NCBI RefSeq assembly: GCF_900182785.1
Contig: NZ_FXTS01000001.1
Coordinates: 434,001-498,000 of the forward strand
Length of the DNA stretch: 64,000 nucleotides
Direction: 5' to 3'
Source: Oceanospirillum linum
Lineage (GTDB): Bacteria > Pseudomonadota > Gammaproteobacteria > Pseudomonadales > Halomonadaceae
This document shows positions 33,786-43,764 of the stretch, one piece after another. The notes below the pieces were generated by a model. The model was not told where the DNA came from, did not search any database, and saw only the letters and a program-made list of their open reading frames with translations. Made by a program: the position numbers and the translations under genes. The number at the start of each line of letters is the position of its first letter. The first letter of the stretch is position 1.

Positions 33786-34949
33786 TTAGTTCCCCGCCGC
33801 TTTTACCGCTTGTTGAGCAGCGTCAGTTAAGCTTTCAGCTGCGATGATATCCAGGCCAGATTCAGACAGAACCTTTTTACCCAGGTCGGCATTGGTACCC
33901 TCAAGACGAACAACAACAGGTACGTTAACACCTACTTCTTTCACCGCACCGATGATACCTTCAGCAATCATATCGCAACGAACGATACCACCGAAAATAT
34001 TCACCAGAACTGCTTTAACTTTACTGTCGGACAGAATCAGTTTGAATGCGTGAGCAACGCGCTCTTTCGTCGCACCGCCACCAACGTCCAGGAAGTTCGC
34101 AGGGAAACCACCGTGCAGAGCAACGATATCCATCGTGCCCATCGCCAGACCAGCACCATTCACCATGCAACCGATGTTACCATCCAGTGCTACATAGTTA
34201 AGATCCCATTCTGCAGCTTCAGCTTCACGAGCATCTTCCTGGGAAGGGTCGTTCATCTCCTGCAGATCTTTGTGACGGTATACAGAGTTACCATCAACAC
34301 CCAGCTTGGCATCCAGACAGTGCAGATCACCGTCTTCTTTAACAACCAGAGGGTTAATTTCGATCAGCGCCAGATCTTTTTCCTGGAATAATTTAGCCAG
34401 ACCCATAAAGATCTTAGTAAACTGACCAACCTGAGTCTTGTTCAGACCCAGTTTAAAGCCAAGCTCACGGCCTTGGTATGGCTGTGCGCCAACCAGAGGA
34501 TCGATAACAGCTTTCAGAATCTTTTCTGGAGTTTCTTCAGCGACTTTCTCGATCTCAACACCACCTTCAGTGGATGCCATGAAAACGATACGACGAGTAG
34601 CACGGTCAACAACCGCACCCAGGTAAAGTTCGTCAGCAATGTCAGTGCAGGTTTCTACTAAGATTTTAGAAACAGGTTGACCATTTTCATCAGTCTGGTA
34701 AGTCACCAGATTTTTACCCAGCCAGTTCTGAGCGAACTCGGCAGCCTGAGCCGGAGTTTCGATCAGTTTCACACCACCAGCCTTACCACGGCCACCTGCG
34801 TGAACCTGTGCTTTAACTACCCACTTGTCACCACCGATTTTTTCACACGCTTGCGCGGCTTCTTCCGGGGTATCTACAGCAAAACCCTTGGAGACAGGCA
34901 GTCCGTATGCGGCAAAAAGCTGTTTGCCCTGATATTCATGAAGATTCAT
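33786..34949 (-). CDS. sucC: Succinyl-CoA synthetase beta subunit
   Basis: The product has 387 residues. It has an N-terminal ATP-grasp domain (MNLHEYQGKQLF, VVKAQVHAGGRGKAGGVK, EINPLVVK) and a C-terminal ligase domain (FLDVGGGATKERVAHAF, NIFGGIVRCDMIAEGI). It pairs with SucD to form the TCA substrate-level phosphorylation enzyme. The 4-base gap to sucD implies coupled translation. It is separated from lpd by 107 bp that hold a strong hairpin. Confidence 0.96.
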   Translation of the reverse strand: MNLHEYQGKQLFAAYGLPVSKGFAVDTPEEAAQACEKIGGDKWVVKAQVHAGGRGKAGGVKLIETPAQAAEFAQNWLGKNLVTYQTDENGQPVSKILVETCTDIADELYLGAVVDRATRRIVFMASTEGGVEIEKVAEETPEKILKAVIDPLVGAQPYQGRELGFKLGLNKTQVGQFTKIFMGLAKLFQEKDLALIEINPLVVKEDGDLHCLDAKLGVDGNSVYRHKDLQEMNDPSQEDAREAEAAEWDLNYVALDGNIGCMVNGAGLAMGTMDIVALHGGFPANFLDVGGGATKERVAHAFKLILSDSKVKAVLVNIFGGIVRCDMIAEGIIGAVKEVGVNVPVVVRLEGTNADLGKKVLSESGLDIIAAESLTDAAQQAVKAAGN

Positions 34950-34984
34950 ACTGCTAAGCCATTTTTTTGTGCACTAACACTATT

Positions 34985-35033
34985 GGCGACACCTTGGGGT
35001 ATGGTGTCGCCCCCTGCTACGGTTACCCGTAAT
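34985..35033 (-). other. Two intercistronic hairpins between lpd and sucC
   Basis: GGCGACACC (34985-34993) pairs with GGTGTCGCC (35003-35011) as a 9-bp stem; next to it TACGG-GTAA-CCGTA (about 35020-35033) forms a second small stem. No T-run follows on the minus strand, so they are more likely RNA processing or stabilising elements than terminators. Confidence 0.6.
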
Positions 35034-35056
35034 TTTTTATTTCTTAAACGTCAAAA

Positions 35057-36496
35057 TTACTTGCGTTTCTTACGGTTCGGCATATGAATTGCGTGACCGT
35101 CAACTGCCAAAGCCGCTTCGTGAACAGCTTCAGACAACGTCGGGTGCGCAAAGCACATCAGTGCCAGATCTTCTGCACTGGAGCCAAATTCCATTGCGAT
35201 CACACCCTGGTGAATCATCTCACCAGCATTCTGACCAATAATGTGCATACCCAGGATACGATCAGTATCTTTCTGAGTAATAATTTTCACCATACCGTCG
35301 GTGCAACCATTGGTCATTGCACGACCAATAGCGGTGAACGGGAAGACACCCGTTTCATACTCAGTACCTTCTGCTTTCACATCTTCTTCAGTCTTACCAA
35401 CAGAAGCGATTTCAGGGAAGGTATAGATAACACCAGGAATAGCATCGTAGTTAACCTGAGCTTTGTGCCCTGCTACGATATCAGCAACCATAACGCCTTC
35501 TTCAGATGCCTTATGAGCCAGCATAGGCCCACGCACCACATCACCAATCGCGTAAACACCTGGCACAGAGGTACGGCACTGATCATCAACATAGATGAAG
35601 CCACGCTCATCCAGAGAAACACCGGAGTCGTTGGATAACAGCGCTTCAGTGTATGGACGTCGACCAACACAAACGATCAGTTTGTCAAAGGTTTGAGTCT
35701 GCTCACCTTTAGCATCAGCATAGGTCACAACAACTTCGTTGCCGTTAATTTCAGAACCGGTGACACGGGCACCAATTTTGATATCCATACCTTGCTTGGA
35801 CAGAATTTTCTTAGCTTCTTTAGCAATCTGCTGGTCAGTAGACGCCAGAAACGCATCCTGAGCTTCCAGTACGGTAACTTCAGAACCCAGGCGCTGCCAT
35901 ACAGAACCCAACTCAAGACCAATAACACCGCCACCGATAACACCCAAACGACCAGGAACTTCTTCAAAGTCCAGTGCGCCGGTAGAGTCAACGATCAGCC
36001 CTTCAGTCAGAGGCGTTGGTGGAATTTCAACAGGTACTGAGCCGGAAGCAATAATAATGTTATCCGCTTCAACAATCTGCACAGAACCATCATGAGCGGT
36101 CACTTCTACTTTCTTACCACTCAGTACTTTACCTGTGCCATGCAAACCCGTAACGCCATTTGCCTTGAACAGACCAGCAATACCCTGAGTCAGGTTGCCA
36201 ACGATCTTGTTCTTACGGGCGATCATTTTCTTAACGTCCATTTTGACGTCAGAAACTTCAATACCCATATCCGCAAAATCATGCTGTGTTTCAGCATACT
36301 TGTGGGAAGCTTCTAATAGCGCCTTTGATGGGATACAGCCAACATTAAGGCAGGTACCACCATATACAGGTTTGCTTTCTTTATTCAGCCATTTTTCAAC
36401 GCAAGCTGTTTTCAGGCCAAGTTGTGCTGCACGGATCGCTGCAACATAACCGCCAGGACCTGCACCGATGACAACTACATCAAATTTATCAGACAT
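35057..36496 (-). CDS. lpd: Dihydrolipoyl dehydrogenase (E3)
   Basis: The product has 479 residues. E3 reoxidises the lipoyl groups of 2-oxoglutarate dehydrogenase with FAD and NAD. Seen are the N-terminal FAD fingerprint VVIGAGPGGYVAAIRAAQLG, the redox-active disulfide GGTCLNVGCIPSK, the NAD fingerprint GVIGGGVIGLELGSVW and the C-terminal catalytic His-Glu pair in AHPTLSEAVHEAAL. The gene lies between sucB and sucC, the order found in Pseudomonas-like gammaproteobacteria, so it is probably the OGDH-dedicated E3; it may also serve other complexes since no second copy is in view. AGGA precedes ATG. Confidence 0.96.
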   Translation of the reverse strand: MSDKFDVVVIGAGPGGYVAAIRAAQLGLKTACVEKWLNKESKPVYGGTCLNVGCIPSKALLEASHKYAETQHDFADMGIEVSDVKMDVKKMIARKNKIVGNLTQGIAGLFKANGVTGLHGTGKVLSGKKVEVTAHDGSVQIVEADNIIIASGSVPVEIPPTPLTEGLIVDSTGALDFEEVPGRLGVIGGGVIGLELGSVWQRLGSEVTVLEAQDAFLASTDQQIAKEAKKILSKQGMDIKIGARVTGSEINGNEVVVTYADAKGEQTQTFDKLIVCVGRRPYTEALLSNDSGVSLDERGFIYVDDQCRTSVPGVYAIGDVVRGPMLAHKASEEGVMVADIVAGHKAQVNYDAIPGVIYTFPEIASVGKTEEDVKAEGTEYETGVFPFTAIGRAMTNGCTDGMVKIITQKDTDRILGMHIIGQNAGEMIHQGVIAMEFGSSAEDLALMCFAHPTLSEAVHEAALAVDGHAIHMPNRKKRK

Positions 36497-36538
36497 TATT
36501 TTTTCCTGTCTTTCGTGTCATGAGTGATCAAACTGTAC

Positions 36539-37750
36539 TTAAACTTCCAGCAGGATACGAGCTGGATCTTCAAGAAGTTCCTTGATGGTAACAAGGAACT
36601 GTACAGCATCTTTACCATCGATCATACGGTGGTCATAAGACAGCGCAAGATACATCATAGGACGAATCTCAACTTGTCCATTAACTGCCATAGGTCGTTC
36701 CTGAATTTTGTGCATACCCAGAATAGCAGTCTGAGGAGCATTCAGGATTGGAGTAGACATCAGAGAGCCGAATACACCGCCGTTAGTAATGGTGAAAGTA
36801 CCACCTGTCATATCAGCAATGCCCAATTTACCTTCACGGCCGCGCTTCGCGTATTCACCGATGCTGGATTCTACATCAGCCAGGCTCATAGTGTCGGTAT
36901 CGCGCAGAATTGGAACAACCAGACCACGATCAGTAGAGACTGCAACACCGATATCGTAGTAACCGTGGTAAACAATATCCGAGCCGTCGATGGAAGCGTT
37001 AACATCCGGGAAGCGTTTCAGAGCCTCGGCAGCCGCCTTTACGAAGAAAGACATAAAGCCAAGACGAGTGCCGTTGTGCTTCTTCTCGAACATATCTTTG
37101 TATTTCTTACGCAGCTCCATAACCGGCTTCATGTCCACTTCATTGTAAGTGGTCAGCATAGCGGCAGTTTGCTGAGCATCAACCAGACGCTTAGCGATGG
37201 TCTGACGCATACGGCTCATTGGAACACGTTTCTCAACACGCTCACCGGCAGCAACATTCACTTCAACGGCAGGAGCTGCAGCAGGTGCCGCTTTAGCAGC
37301 GCCGGACTGTACTGCTTTCTGTACGTCTTCTTTAGTGACACGGCCACCTTTACCGGTACCGGTCAGCTTGGCAACATCCAGGCCATTCTCATCAGCCATC
37401 TTGCGGGCTGCAGGGCTCAGAATCTTGTCACCAACCTGAACGGTTTCTTCTTCAGAAGCAGAAGGTGCAGCGGCGGAAGCTTCTTCAGCAGGTGCAGCTG
37501 TAGTCCCAGCAGCGCCTTCTTCAAAAATTGCGATGACCTCGTCGCTCAACACTGTAGCGTCAAGATCCTTTCTGATCTCTTTAATAACACCATCAGCAGG
37601 GGCAACAACTTCCAGAACAACTTTATCAGTTTCGATTTCAACCAGCAGCTCATCACGTGAAACAGCTTCGCCAGGTTGTTTTGCCCAGTTTACGATGGTT
37701 CCGTCTGCAACAGATTCAGGGAAGACGGGAGCTTTAATTTCAGTAGCCAT
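36539..37750 (-). CDS. sucB: 2-Oxoglutarate dehydrogenase E2, dihydrolipoyl succinyltransferase
   Basis: The product has 403 residues: one N-terminal lipoyl domain (lysine in ETDKVVLEV near residue 43), an Ala/Pro/Glu linker, a peripheral-subunit binding domain (SPAARKMADENGLDVAKLTG, about 115-145) and the catalytic acyltransferase core ending YDHRMIDGKDAVQFL with the active-site His. It transfers succinyl groups to CoA at the core of the OGDH complex. ATG at 37750 is used (AAAGGA at 7 bases); a 12-codon extension has no homology. It follows sucA by 86 bp and precedes lpd by 42 bp. Confidence 0.96.
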   Translation of the reverse strand: MATEIKAPVFPESVADGTIVNWAKQPGEAVSRDELLVEIETDKVVLEVVAPADGVIKEIRKDLDATVLSDEVIAIFEEGAAGTTAAPAEEASAAAPSASEEETVQVGDKILSPAARKMADENGLDVAKLTGTGKGGRVTKEDVQKAVQSGAAKAAPAAAPAVEVNVAAGERVEKRVPMSRMRQTIAKRLVDAQQTAAMLTTYNEVDMKPVMELRKKYKDMFEKKHNGTRLGFMSFFVKAAAEALKRFPDVNASIDGSDIVYHGYYDIGVAVSTDRGLVVPILRDTDTMSLADVESSIGEYAKRGREGKLGIADMTGGTFTITNGGVFGSLMSTPILNAPQTAILGMHKIQERPMAVNGQVEIRPMMYLALSYDHRMIDGKDAVQFLVTIKELLEDPARILLEV

Positions 37751-37836
37751 GTTCGGTCCTTTCTGGATTGTTCTTTGTTTGCACAAACAAAAAATCTGAG
37801 GTGCCCCGCCAGTTAGCAGGGCACGTAATTGATCAA

Positions 37837-40680
37837 TTAAGCGTTAAAAGCATCAGATACCAGCTGTGTCTGCTGTTCAGCATGCACAGAGGTATAACCA
37901 CAAGCCGGAGCCGCAGATGCAGCACGACCCGCAAACTTCAGTTCATAACCGAAGCCTTTACGGTAGTCATTCAGCACACCACGCATGTGATGCTGACTGC
38001 TGTACCAGGCACCCTGATTCATCGGCTCATCCTGACACCAGACAACATCTTCCAAAGCAGGATATTCGGCAACGATCTCTGCCAATTTCTCGGTCGGGAA
38101 TGGATACAGCTGCTCAATACGGATAATAGCTGTATCTTCGCGCTCATTCTCACGACGGTAATTCGCCAGGTCGTAGTAGACCTTACCGGTCGTCAGAACC
38201 AGACGTTTTACCTTGCTTTTATCAATGGTGGCATCCACTTCATTGATAATGGTTTGGAAGCTGCCGTTAGCCAGCTCTTCAAGAGTAGACGTTGCATCTT
38301 TATGACGCAGCAAACTCTTAGGTGACATCACAATCAGCGGCTTACGCAGCGGACGAATCACCTGACGACGCAGCATGTGGAAAACCTGAGCCGGCGTAGT
38401 CGGAACAACAACCTGAATGTTTTGCTCCGCGCAAGACTGCAGGTAACGCTCTAAACGTGCGGAGGAGTGCTCAGGGCCCTGACCTTCATAGCCATGAGGC
38501 AACAGCATAGTCAGGCCGCACAAACGCCCCCATTTGTGTTCACCACTGGTGATGAACTGATCAATTACAACCTGAGCTCCGTTGGCAAAGTCACCGAACT
38601 GAGCTTCCCAGATGACAAGAGCATCAGGTTTTGTTGTTGCGTATCCATACTCAAAAGCCAGAACGGCTTCTTCGGATAGATAAGAATCATGAATCGTCAT
38701 GGTAGGCTGTGACTCAGACAGGTTCTGCAAAGGAACATAAACCTCTCCATCAGCCTGACTGTGAATCACAGCATGACGGTGCGAGAAGGTGCCACGACCG
38801 ACATCCTGACCGGTAATACGAACCGGGTGGTTCTGGTCCAGAATAGTGGCATAAGCCAGTACTTCTGCAAAACCCCAGTTTACAGGCATAGCACCTGCAG
38901 CCATCTTACGACGGTCTTCATAAATTTTATTAACCTGACGCTGAATCTTAACGCCATCCGGGATCTCACCCAGCTTGTTCGCCAAAGCCTGCAGGTGAGT
39001 CAGCTCAACAGAAGTATCTGCCTGAGAGGTCCACGCATGACCAAGATAAGGCGTCCAATCAACAAACAGCTCTTTGTTTGGCTCTTTAACCAGGCTGTTT
39101 GCTACATGACGGCCATCAACCAGAGCAGAGCGATAGTCTTCCATCCGGTCTTTATCTTCAGCTTCGCTTAATACACCTTCTTCAATCAGCTTCTTAGCAT
39201 AAAGTGTACGTGTACTTGGCTGCTTGGAAATCTTCTGATACATCAGAGGCTGTGTACCAGATGGCTCATCCGCTTCGTTGTGACCACGACGACGATAACA
39301 AACCAGGTCAATCACAACATCACGCTTAAACTGCTGACGATAATCCGCGGCAACCTGAGCAGCATGAATCACGGCCTCAGGGTCATCACCATTAACATGA
39401 ATGATCGGAGCCTGAACCATCTTCGCAATATCGGTGCAGTATTCGGTAGAGCGGGTATCTTCTGGTTTGCTGGTGGTGAAACCAACCTGGTTATTGATGA
39501 CAAGGTGAATCGTGCCACCTGTCTTATAGGCACGGGTCTGAGACATCTGGAACGTCTCCATCACCACACCCTGACCAGCAAAGGCTGAATCACCATGAAC
39601 AACAATCGGCATTACCGCATCACCAGACTGGTCTTTACGACGATCCTGGCGAGCCCGAACAGAACCTTCAACAACCGGAGAGACAATCTCAAGGTGAGAC
39701 GGGTTGAATGCAAGAGCCAGGTGCACTTCACCGCCGGACGTCATAACATTGGATGAAAATCCTTGGTGATATTTCACATCACCGGAGCCATCATGATTGA
39801 GTTTTTTACCTTCAAACTCTTCAAATAGCTCAGCAGGGTTTTTACCCAGAATGTTAACCAGAAGGTTCAGACGCCCACGGTGGGCCATACCGATAACAAT
39901 TTCTTTTACACCAAATGAGCCAGAGCGCTGAATCAGCTCATCAACCATAGGAATAAAAGATTCACCACCTTCCAGACCAAAACGCTTGGTACCTGGATAG
40001 CGGGATGCAAGATAATTCTCCATACCCTCAGCAGCGGTTAAGCGCTCAAGGATATGCTTTTTCGCCTCAACTCCGAATGCCGGAGCTGAACGCACGCTTT
40101 CAAAACGCTGTTGTAACCAGCGCTTTTCTTCAGTGTTCACAATATGCATGAACTCTGCGCCGGTGGTGGAGCAGTAGGTCTTCTCCAGCGCTTCGATAAT
40201 GTCACGCAATGGGGCTTCATCTTTGCCGATAAACAGAGAGCCCGTTTGGAAAACGGTATCAAGGTCAGCGGAAGATAGTTGATGATATGCCAGGTCCAGA
40301 TCAGCTACCGGCTCACGCTCAAGAAGATTCAAAGGATCAATATTCGCTTTCTGGTGGCCACGGAAGCGGTAAGCATTGATCAGCTGAAGGACACGAACCT
40401 GTTTCTTCTCATGCTCAGTACTTACTGAGCCTGCACTGGCGGGAGCAGCTTTGTGCTTGTTTTTAGCAAGCAGATCGAAGTGTTCACGGATGGGGGTAAG
40501 GGGGATATCACGGGAACCGGCGCCTTCGGTTCGTGGGAGCTTGTCGAAGTAGTTCCTCCACTCTTCAGGAATTGCATTCGGATCAAGCAAATATTGCTCA
40601 TAAAGCCCTTCAACGTAGGACACATTGCCTCCGTAGACGTGGGAAGAGCTCCACATCAACTCCATTATGCCTTCTTGCAT
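37837..40680 (-). CDS. sucA: 2-Oxoglutarate dehydrogenase E1
   Basis: The product has 947 residues, normal for the family (about 930-950). It is the thiamine diphosphate enzyme that decarboxylates 2-oxoglutarate and passes the succinyl group to SucB. Seen are GMAHRGRLNLLVNILGK near residue 265, HGDSAFAGQGVVMETFQMS near 365, and the C-terminal half with RITGQDVGRGTFSHRHAVIH and EAQFGDFANGAQVVIDQF. The N-terminus MQEGIMELMWSSSHVYGGN matches relatives starting MQES or MQNS, so ATG at 40680 is kept although a second ATG is five codons on. It follows sdhB after a gap of 234 bp with two strong hairpins. Confidence 0.96.
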   Translation of the reverse strand: MQEGIMELMWSSSHVYGGNVSYVEGLYEQYLLDPNAIPEEWRNYFDKLPRTEGAGSRDIPLTPIREHFDLLAKNKHKAAPASAGSVSTEHEKKQVRVLQLINAYRFRGHQKANIDPLNLLEREPVADLDLAYHQLSSADLDTVFQTGSLFIGKDEAPLRDIIEALEKTYCSTTGAEFMHIVNTEEKRWLQQRFESVRSAPAFGVEAKKHILERLTAAEGMENYLASRYPGTKRFGLEGGESFIPMVDELIQRSGSFGVKEIVIGMAHRGRLNLLVNILGKNPAELFEEFEGKKLNHDGSGDVKYHQGFSSNVMTSGGEVHLALAFNPSHLEIVSPVVEGSVRARQDRRKDQSGDAVMPIVVHGDSAFAGQGVVMETFQMSQTRAYKTGGTIHLVINNQVGFTTSKPEDTRSTEYCTDIAKMVQAPIIHVNGDDPEAVIHAAQVAADYRQQFKRDVVIDLVCYRRRGHNEADEPSGTQPLMYQKISKQPSTRTLYAKKLIEEGVLSEAEDKDRMEDYRSALVDGRHVANSLVKEPNKELFVDWTPYLGHAWTSQADTSVELTHLQALANKLGEIPDGVKIQRQVNKIYEDRRKMAAGAMPVNWGFAEVLAYATILDQNHPVRITGQDVGRGTFSHRHAVIHSQADGEVYVPLQNLSESQPTMTIHDSYLSEEAVLAFEYGYATTKPDALVIWEAQFGDFANGAQVVIDQFITSGEHKWGRLCGLTMLLPHGYEGQGPEHSSARLERYLQSCAEQNIQVVVPTTPAQVFHMLRRQVIRPLRKPLIVMSPKSLLRHKDATSTLEELANGSFQTIINEVDATIDKSKVKRLVLTTGKVYYDLANYRRENEREDTAIIRIEQLYPFPTEKLAEIVAEYPALEDVVWCQDEPMNQGAWYSSQHHMRGVLNDYRKGFGYELKFAGRAASAAPACGYTSVHAEQQTQLVSDAFNA

Positions 40681-40812
40681 TCTTAGTCACCCTGCACGAG
40701 GAACTTGAAATCCACAATGACCCCTGAGTCTTTTTCAGGTCAAAAAAAAGGTAGCGTGCCTTACCTTCTGCAGATTAGGGTCAAGCCCTGTTCCCCAAGT
40801 CGTTTTACATTT

Positions 40813-40877
40813 GCTAAAGCCGGTACCTTTTGAGCACCGGCTTTAGCGACCACAGGTGTCAGCCTTTTGGCAGACAC
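40813..40877 (-). other. Tandem intercistronic hairpins between sdhB and sucA
   Basis: GCTAAAGCCGGT (40813-40824) pairs exactly with ACCGGCTTTAGC (40836-40847), a 12-bp stem. A second stem joins GTGTC (40856-40860) to GACAC (40873-40877), with CC/GG inside. No clear T-run follows, so they could separate sdh and suc expression by partial termination or RNA processing. Confidence 0.6.
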
Positions 40878-40914
40878 AATAGCTTTATTATTGTATTGAT
40901 GAGCTGCGGTATGA

Positions 40915-41619
40915 CTAGGTTGCGTTACGCAACAACATGTCACGGATGTGGCCAATGGCTTTTGTTGGATTCAAGCCTTTTGGACACACACTTACACAGT
41001 TCATAATACCGCGACAACGGAATACACTGAACGGATCGTCCAGTTCACTCAGTCGTTCACGAGTCTGAGTATCACGGCTGTCGATCAGGAAACGGTATGC
41101 CTGTAGCAGACCGGACGGGCCTACAAATTTATCAGGATTCCACCAGAACGACGGACAGGCCGTTGAACAACATGCACAGAGAATACACTCGTACAATCCA
41201 TCAAGTTTATCACGATCTTCAGGTGCTTGCAGACGCTCAATAGCCGGAGCAGGAGTGTCATTCAGCAGATAAGGCTTGATGCGTTCATATTGCTTGTAGA
41301 ACAGAGACATATCAACCACCAGATCCCGAATAACCGGAAGACCTGGCAGAGGACGAATGACCAGCTTATCCGCAGTCACAACTTCAGAAAGAGGTGTGAT
41401 GCAGGCAAGACCATTCTTACCATTCATATTCATACCATCGGAACCGCAAACACCTTCACGGCAAGAACGACGGTAAGCAAACGTATTATCCTGCTCTTTA
41501 ATCATGCTAAGAACATCCAACACCATGACGTCAGCGCCTTTAGTGTCGATATTGAACTCCTGCATGTACGGAGCAGAATCTTTTTCCGGATTATAGCGAT
41601 ATACACTAACAACCAGCAT
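40915..41619 (-). CDS. sdhB: Succinate dehydrogenase iron-sulfur subunit
   Basis: The product has 234 residues with all three cluster motifs: the 2Fe-2S set SCREGVCGSDGMNMNGKNGLAC (the run from Cys to Cys near 55-76), and two ferredoxin-like sets CILCACCSTACPSFWWN near 148 and CRGIMNCVSVCPKGLNP near 205 for the 4Fe-4S and 3Fe-4S clusters. It passes electrons from SdhA to quinone. It starts 18 bases after sdhA, with GGAG upstream. It is cytoplasmic, bound to the membrane anchor. Confidence 0.97.
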   Translation of the reverse strand: MLVVSVYRYNPEKDSAPYMQEFNIDTKGADVMVLDVLSMIKEQDNTFAYRRSCREGVCGSDGMNMNGKNGLACITPLSEVVTADKLVIRPLPGLPVIRDLVVDMSLFYKQYERIKPYLLNDTPAPAIERLQAPEDRDKLDGLYECILCACCSTACPSFWWNPDKFVGPSGLLQAYRFLIDSRDTQTRERLSELDDPFSVFRCRGIMNCVSVCPKGLNPTKAIGHIRDMLLRNAT

Positions 41620-41637
41620 TAGGCTAACTCCCGTAAA

Positions 41638-43413
41638 TTAGTAAGTACGTACTTTCGGTTCAAACGTCGGTACAGTTTTTGGTGAGAAATTAACATCACG
41701 CTTACCAACACGCTTATCAGCCGGGAAGTACATTGAGTGCTTCAGCCAGTTCTCATCATCACGATCACGATAATCATCACGTGCGTGAGCACCGCGGCTC
41801 TCTTTACGGTATTCAGCTGTAATAGCCGTTGCTTCCGCCACTTCAAGCAGGTTATCCAGTTCAAGAGCTTCAATACGCGCGGTGTTAAACGCCTGGGACT
41901 TATCGTCCAGCTTCGCATTAGCTATACGCTCACGAAGGGAAGCCAGTTCCTGAATACCTTTCTGCATGTACTCTTCTGTACGGAATACACCGAAATAGTT
42001 CTGCATGGTTTGCTGCAGTTCAGCACGTAGAGCAGCTACGCTTTCGCCATCACTGGACTCATTCCAGCGATTCATCCGTGCCATAGCACGTTCGATATCA
42101 GCTTCGTTAACATCAGCGTCGGTCAGACCTTCGCTCAAAGCTTTCTCGATATGGATACCCGCAGCACGACCAAATACAACCAGATCAAGCAAAGAGTTAC
42201 CACCCAGACGGTTCGCACCGTGCACGGAAACACATGCAACTTCACCTACAGCGTACAGACCATTAATGATGTGATCGTTACCGTCTTCGTCCTGGGTCAG
42301 CGCCTGACCATGAACATTAGTCGGTACACCGCCCATCATGTAGTGGCAGGTAGGAACAACCGGTACAGGTTCTTTAGTCGGATCCGCATGGGCAAATGTT
42401 TTAGACAGCTCACAGATACCTGGCAGGCGCTTATTCAGAACCTCTTCACCCAGGTGATCCAGCTTCAGGAATACATGGTCGCCATTCTCACCACAACCAC
42501 GGCCTTCCAGAATCTCCATAACCATGGAGCGGGCCACAACATCACGACCGGCAAGGTCCTTCGCGTTAGGCGCATAACGCTCCATGAAGCGCTCACCATC
42601 TTTGTTTACAAGATAGCCACCTTCACCACGACAACCTTCAGTAACCAGTACACCCGCACCCGCAATACCGGTTGGGTGGAACTGCCACATTTCGATATCC
42701 TGAACAGGAATACCAGCACGCAGAGCCATACCTACACCGTCACCGGTATTGATCAGCGCATTCGTGGTAGACGCGTAAATACGACCTGCACCACCTGTTG
42801 CCAGTACAGTCGCGGCTGCTTTAACAAATACGGTTTCGCCAGTCTCGATACACAGCGCGATCACACCACAGATATCACCAGCGTCGTTACGCACCAGATC
42901 CACGGCATACCATTCATTCAGAAATACCGTGTTATTTTTCAGGTTAGCCTGATACAGAGTGTGCAGCAGAGCGTGACCGGTACGGTCAGCAGCGGCACAG
43001 GTACGAGCAGCCTGACCACCTTCACCGAAGTTCTTAGACTGACCACCGAAAGGACGCTGGTAGATACGACCATTGTCAAAACGGGAGAAAGGCAATCCCA
43101 TATGCTCCAATTCGAATACCGCTTTAGGGCCTTCGGAACACATGTACTCAATTGCATCCTGGTCACCAATGTAGTCCGAACCTTTTACGGTGTCGTACAT
43201 GTGCCAGCGCCAATCATCATTCGGATCTGCACTTGCAATCGCACAGGTAATACCACCCTGAGCGGATACCGTGTGAGAACGGGTTGGGAACACTTTTGTA
43301 ATCAGAGCAGTTTTCTTACCGGATTGCGACAGCTGCAGAGCAGCGCGCATACCGGAACCACCACCACCAACAATGATGGCATCAAAATTCAGTGTACGTA
43401 GATTTGCAGTCAT
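41638..43413 (-). CDS. sdhA: Succinate dehydrogenase flavoprotein subunit
   Basis: The product has 591 residues. It oxidises succinate to fumarate with covalently bound FAD. Seen are the dinucleotide fold DAIIVGGGGSGMRAALQLSQ, the FAD-attachment segment TRSHTVSAQGGI (His), the active-site His/Arg region HYMMGGVPTNVHGQAL, and EFHPT-like MWQFHPTGIAG. The C-terminus RGAHARDDYRDRDDENWLKH is typical. It lies 3 bases after sdhD and before sdhB. Confidence 0.97.
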   Translation of the reverse strand: MTANLRTLNFDAIIVGGGGSGMRAALQLSQSGKKTALITKVFPTRSHTVSAQGGITCAIASADPNDDWRWHMYDTVKGSDYIGDQDAIEYMCSEGPKAVFELEHMGLPFSRFDNGRIYQRPFGGQSKNFGEGGQAARTCAAADRTGHALLHTLYQANLKNNTVFLNEWYAVDLVRNDAGDICGVIALCIETGETVFVKAAATVLATGGAGRIYASTTNALINTGDGVGMALRAGIPVQDIEMWQFHPTGIAGAGVLVTEGCRGEGGYLVNKDGERFMERYAPNAKDLAGRDVVARSMVMEILEGRGCGENGDHVFLKLDHLGEEVLNKRLPGICELSKTFAHADPTKEPVPVVPTCHYMMGGVPTNVHGQALTQDEDGNDHIINGLYAVGEVACVSVHGANRLGGNSLLDLVVFGRAAGIHIEKALSEGLTDADVNEADIERAMARMNRWNESSDGESVAALRAELQQTMQNYFGVFRTEEYMQKGIQELASLRERIANAKLDDKSQAFNTARIEALELDNLLEVAEATAITAEYRKESRGAHARDDYRDRDDENWLKHSMYFPADKRVGKRDVNFSPKTVPTFEPKVRTY

Positions 43414-43416
43414 TCC

Positions 43417-43764
43417 TTACGCTCCCCAAAGAACTTGAACACCCCATACCACATAGGTAAAGAGGGCTAGGTTACATACTGCCTGGAAGACAAAACGGAT
43501 CCCCGTTGGCTTAATATAGTCTGTGGAAATTGTCCACAGACCAATCCAGGCGTGGGCAGCAATAGACAGGATCGTCAGGAACGTAAAGATACGAACCCAG
43601 GTTTGCTGAAAGAAACCGGACCACTGCGCGTAATCCAAGTCAGAAGTCGTCAGGAAATAACCAACGATAAAAACGCTGTACAGAGCTAGAACAACCGCAC
43701 TAAAACGCTGTAACAACCAATCTGACAGGCCGCTACGACCAAAATTCGTTACGTTGGTTACCAT
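43417..43764 (-). CDS. sdhD: Succinate dehydrogenase membrane anchor subunit D
   Basis: The product has 115 residues with three membrane helices (about 18-38, 50-72, 85-110). The N-terminal FGRSGLSDWLLQRFSAVVLA and the His in the second helix (AAHAWIGLWTISTDYIKP, with the Tyr-Ile tail) are family marks for haem and ubiquinone binding. ATG at 43764 overlaps the sdhC stop (ATGGTAA), so translation is coupled; AGGAG is 8 bases upstream. A GTG six bases further up is in frame but less likely. Confidence 0.93.
   Translation of the reverse strand: MVTNVTNFGRSGLSDWLLQRFSAVVLALYSVFIVGYFLTTSDLDYAQWSGFFQQTWVRIFTFLTILSIAAHAWIGLWTISTDYIKPTGIRFVFQAVCNLALFTYVVWGVQVLWGA

Noticed and set aside
36524..37660. 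378-codon open frame opposite sucB
   Set aside because: Shadow of sucB; no coding motifs or ribosome site.
42151..43401. 416-codon open frame opposite sdhA
   Set aside because: Shadow of sdhA, with Thr/Arg/Asn-rich composition and no start signal.
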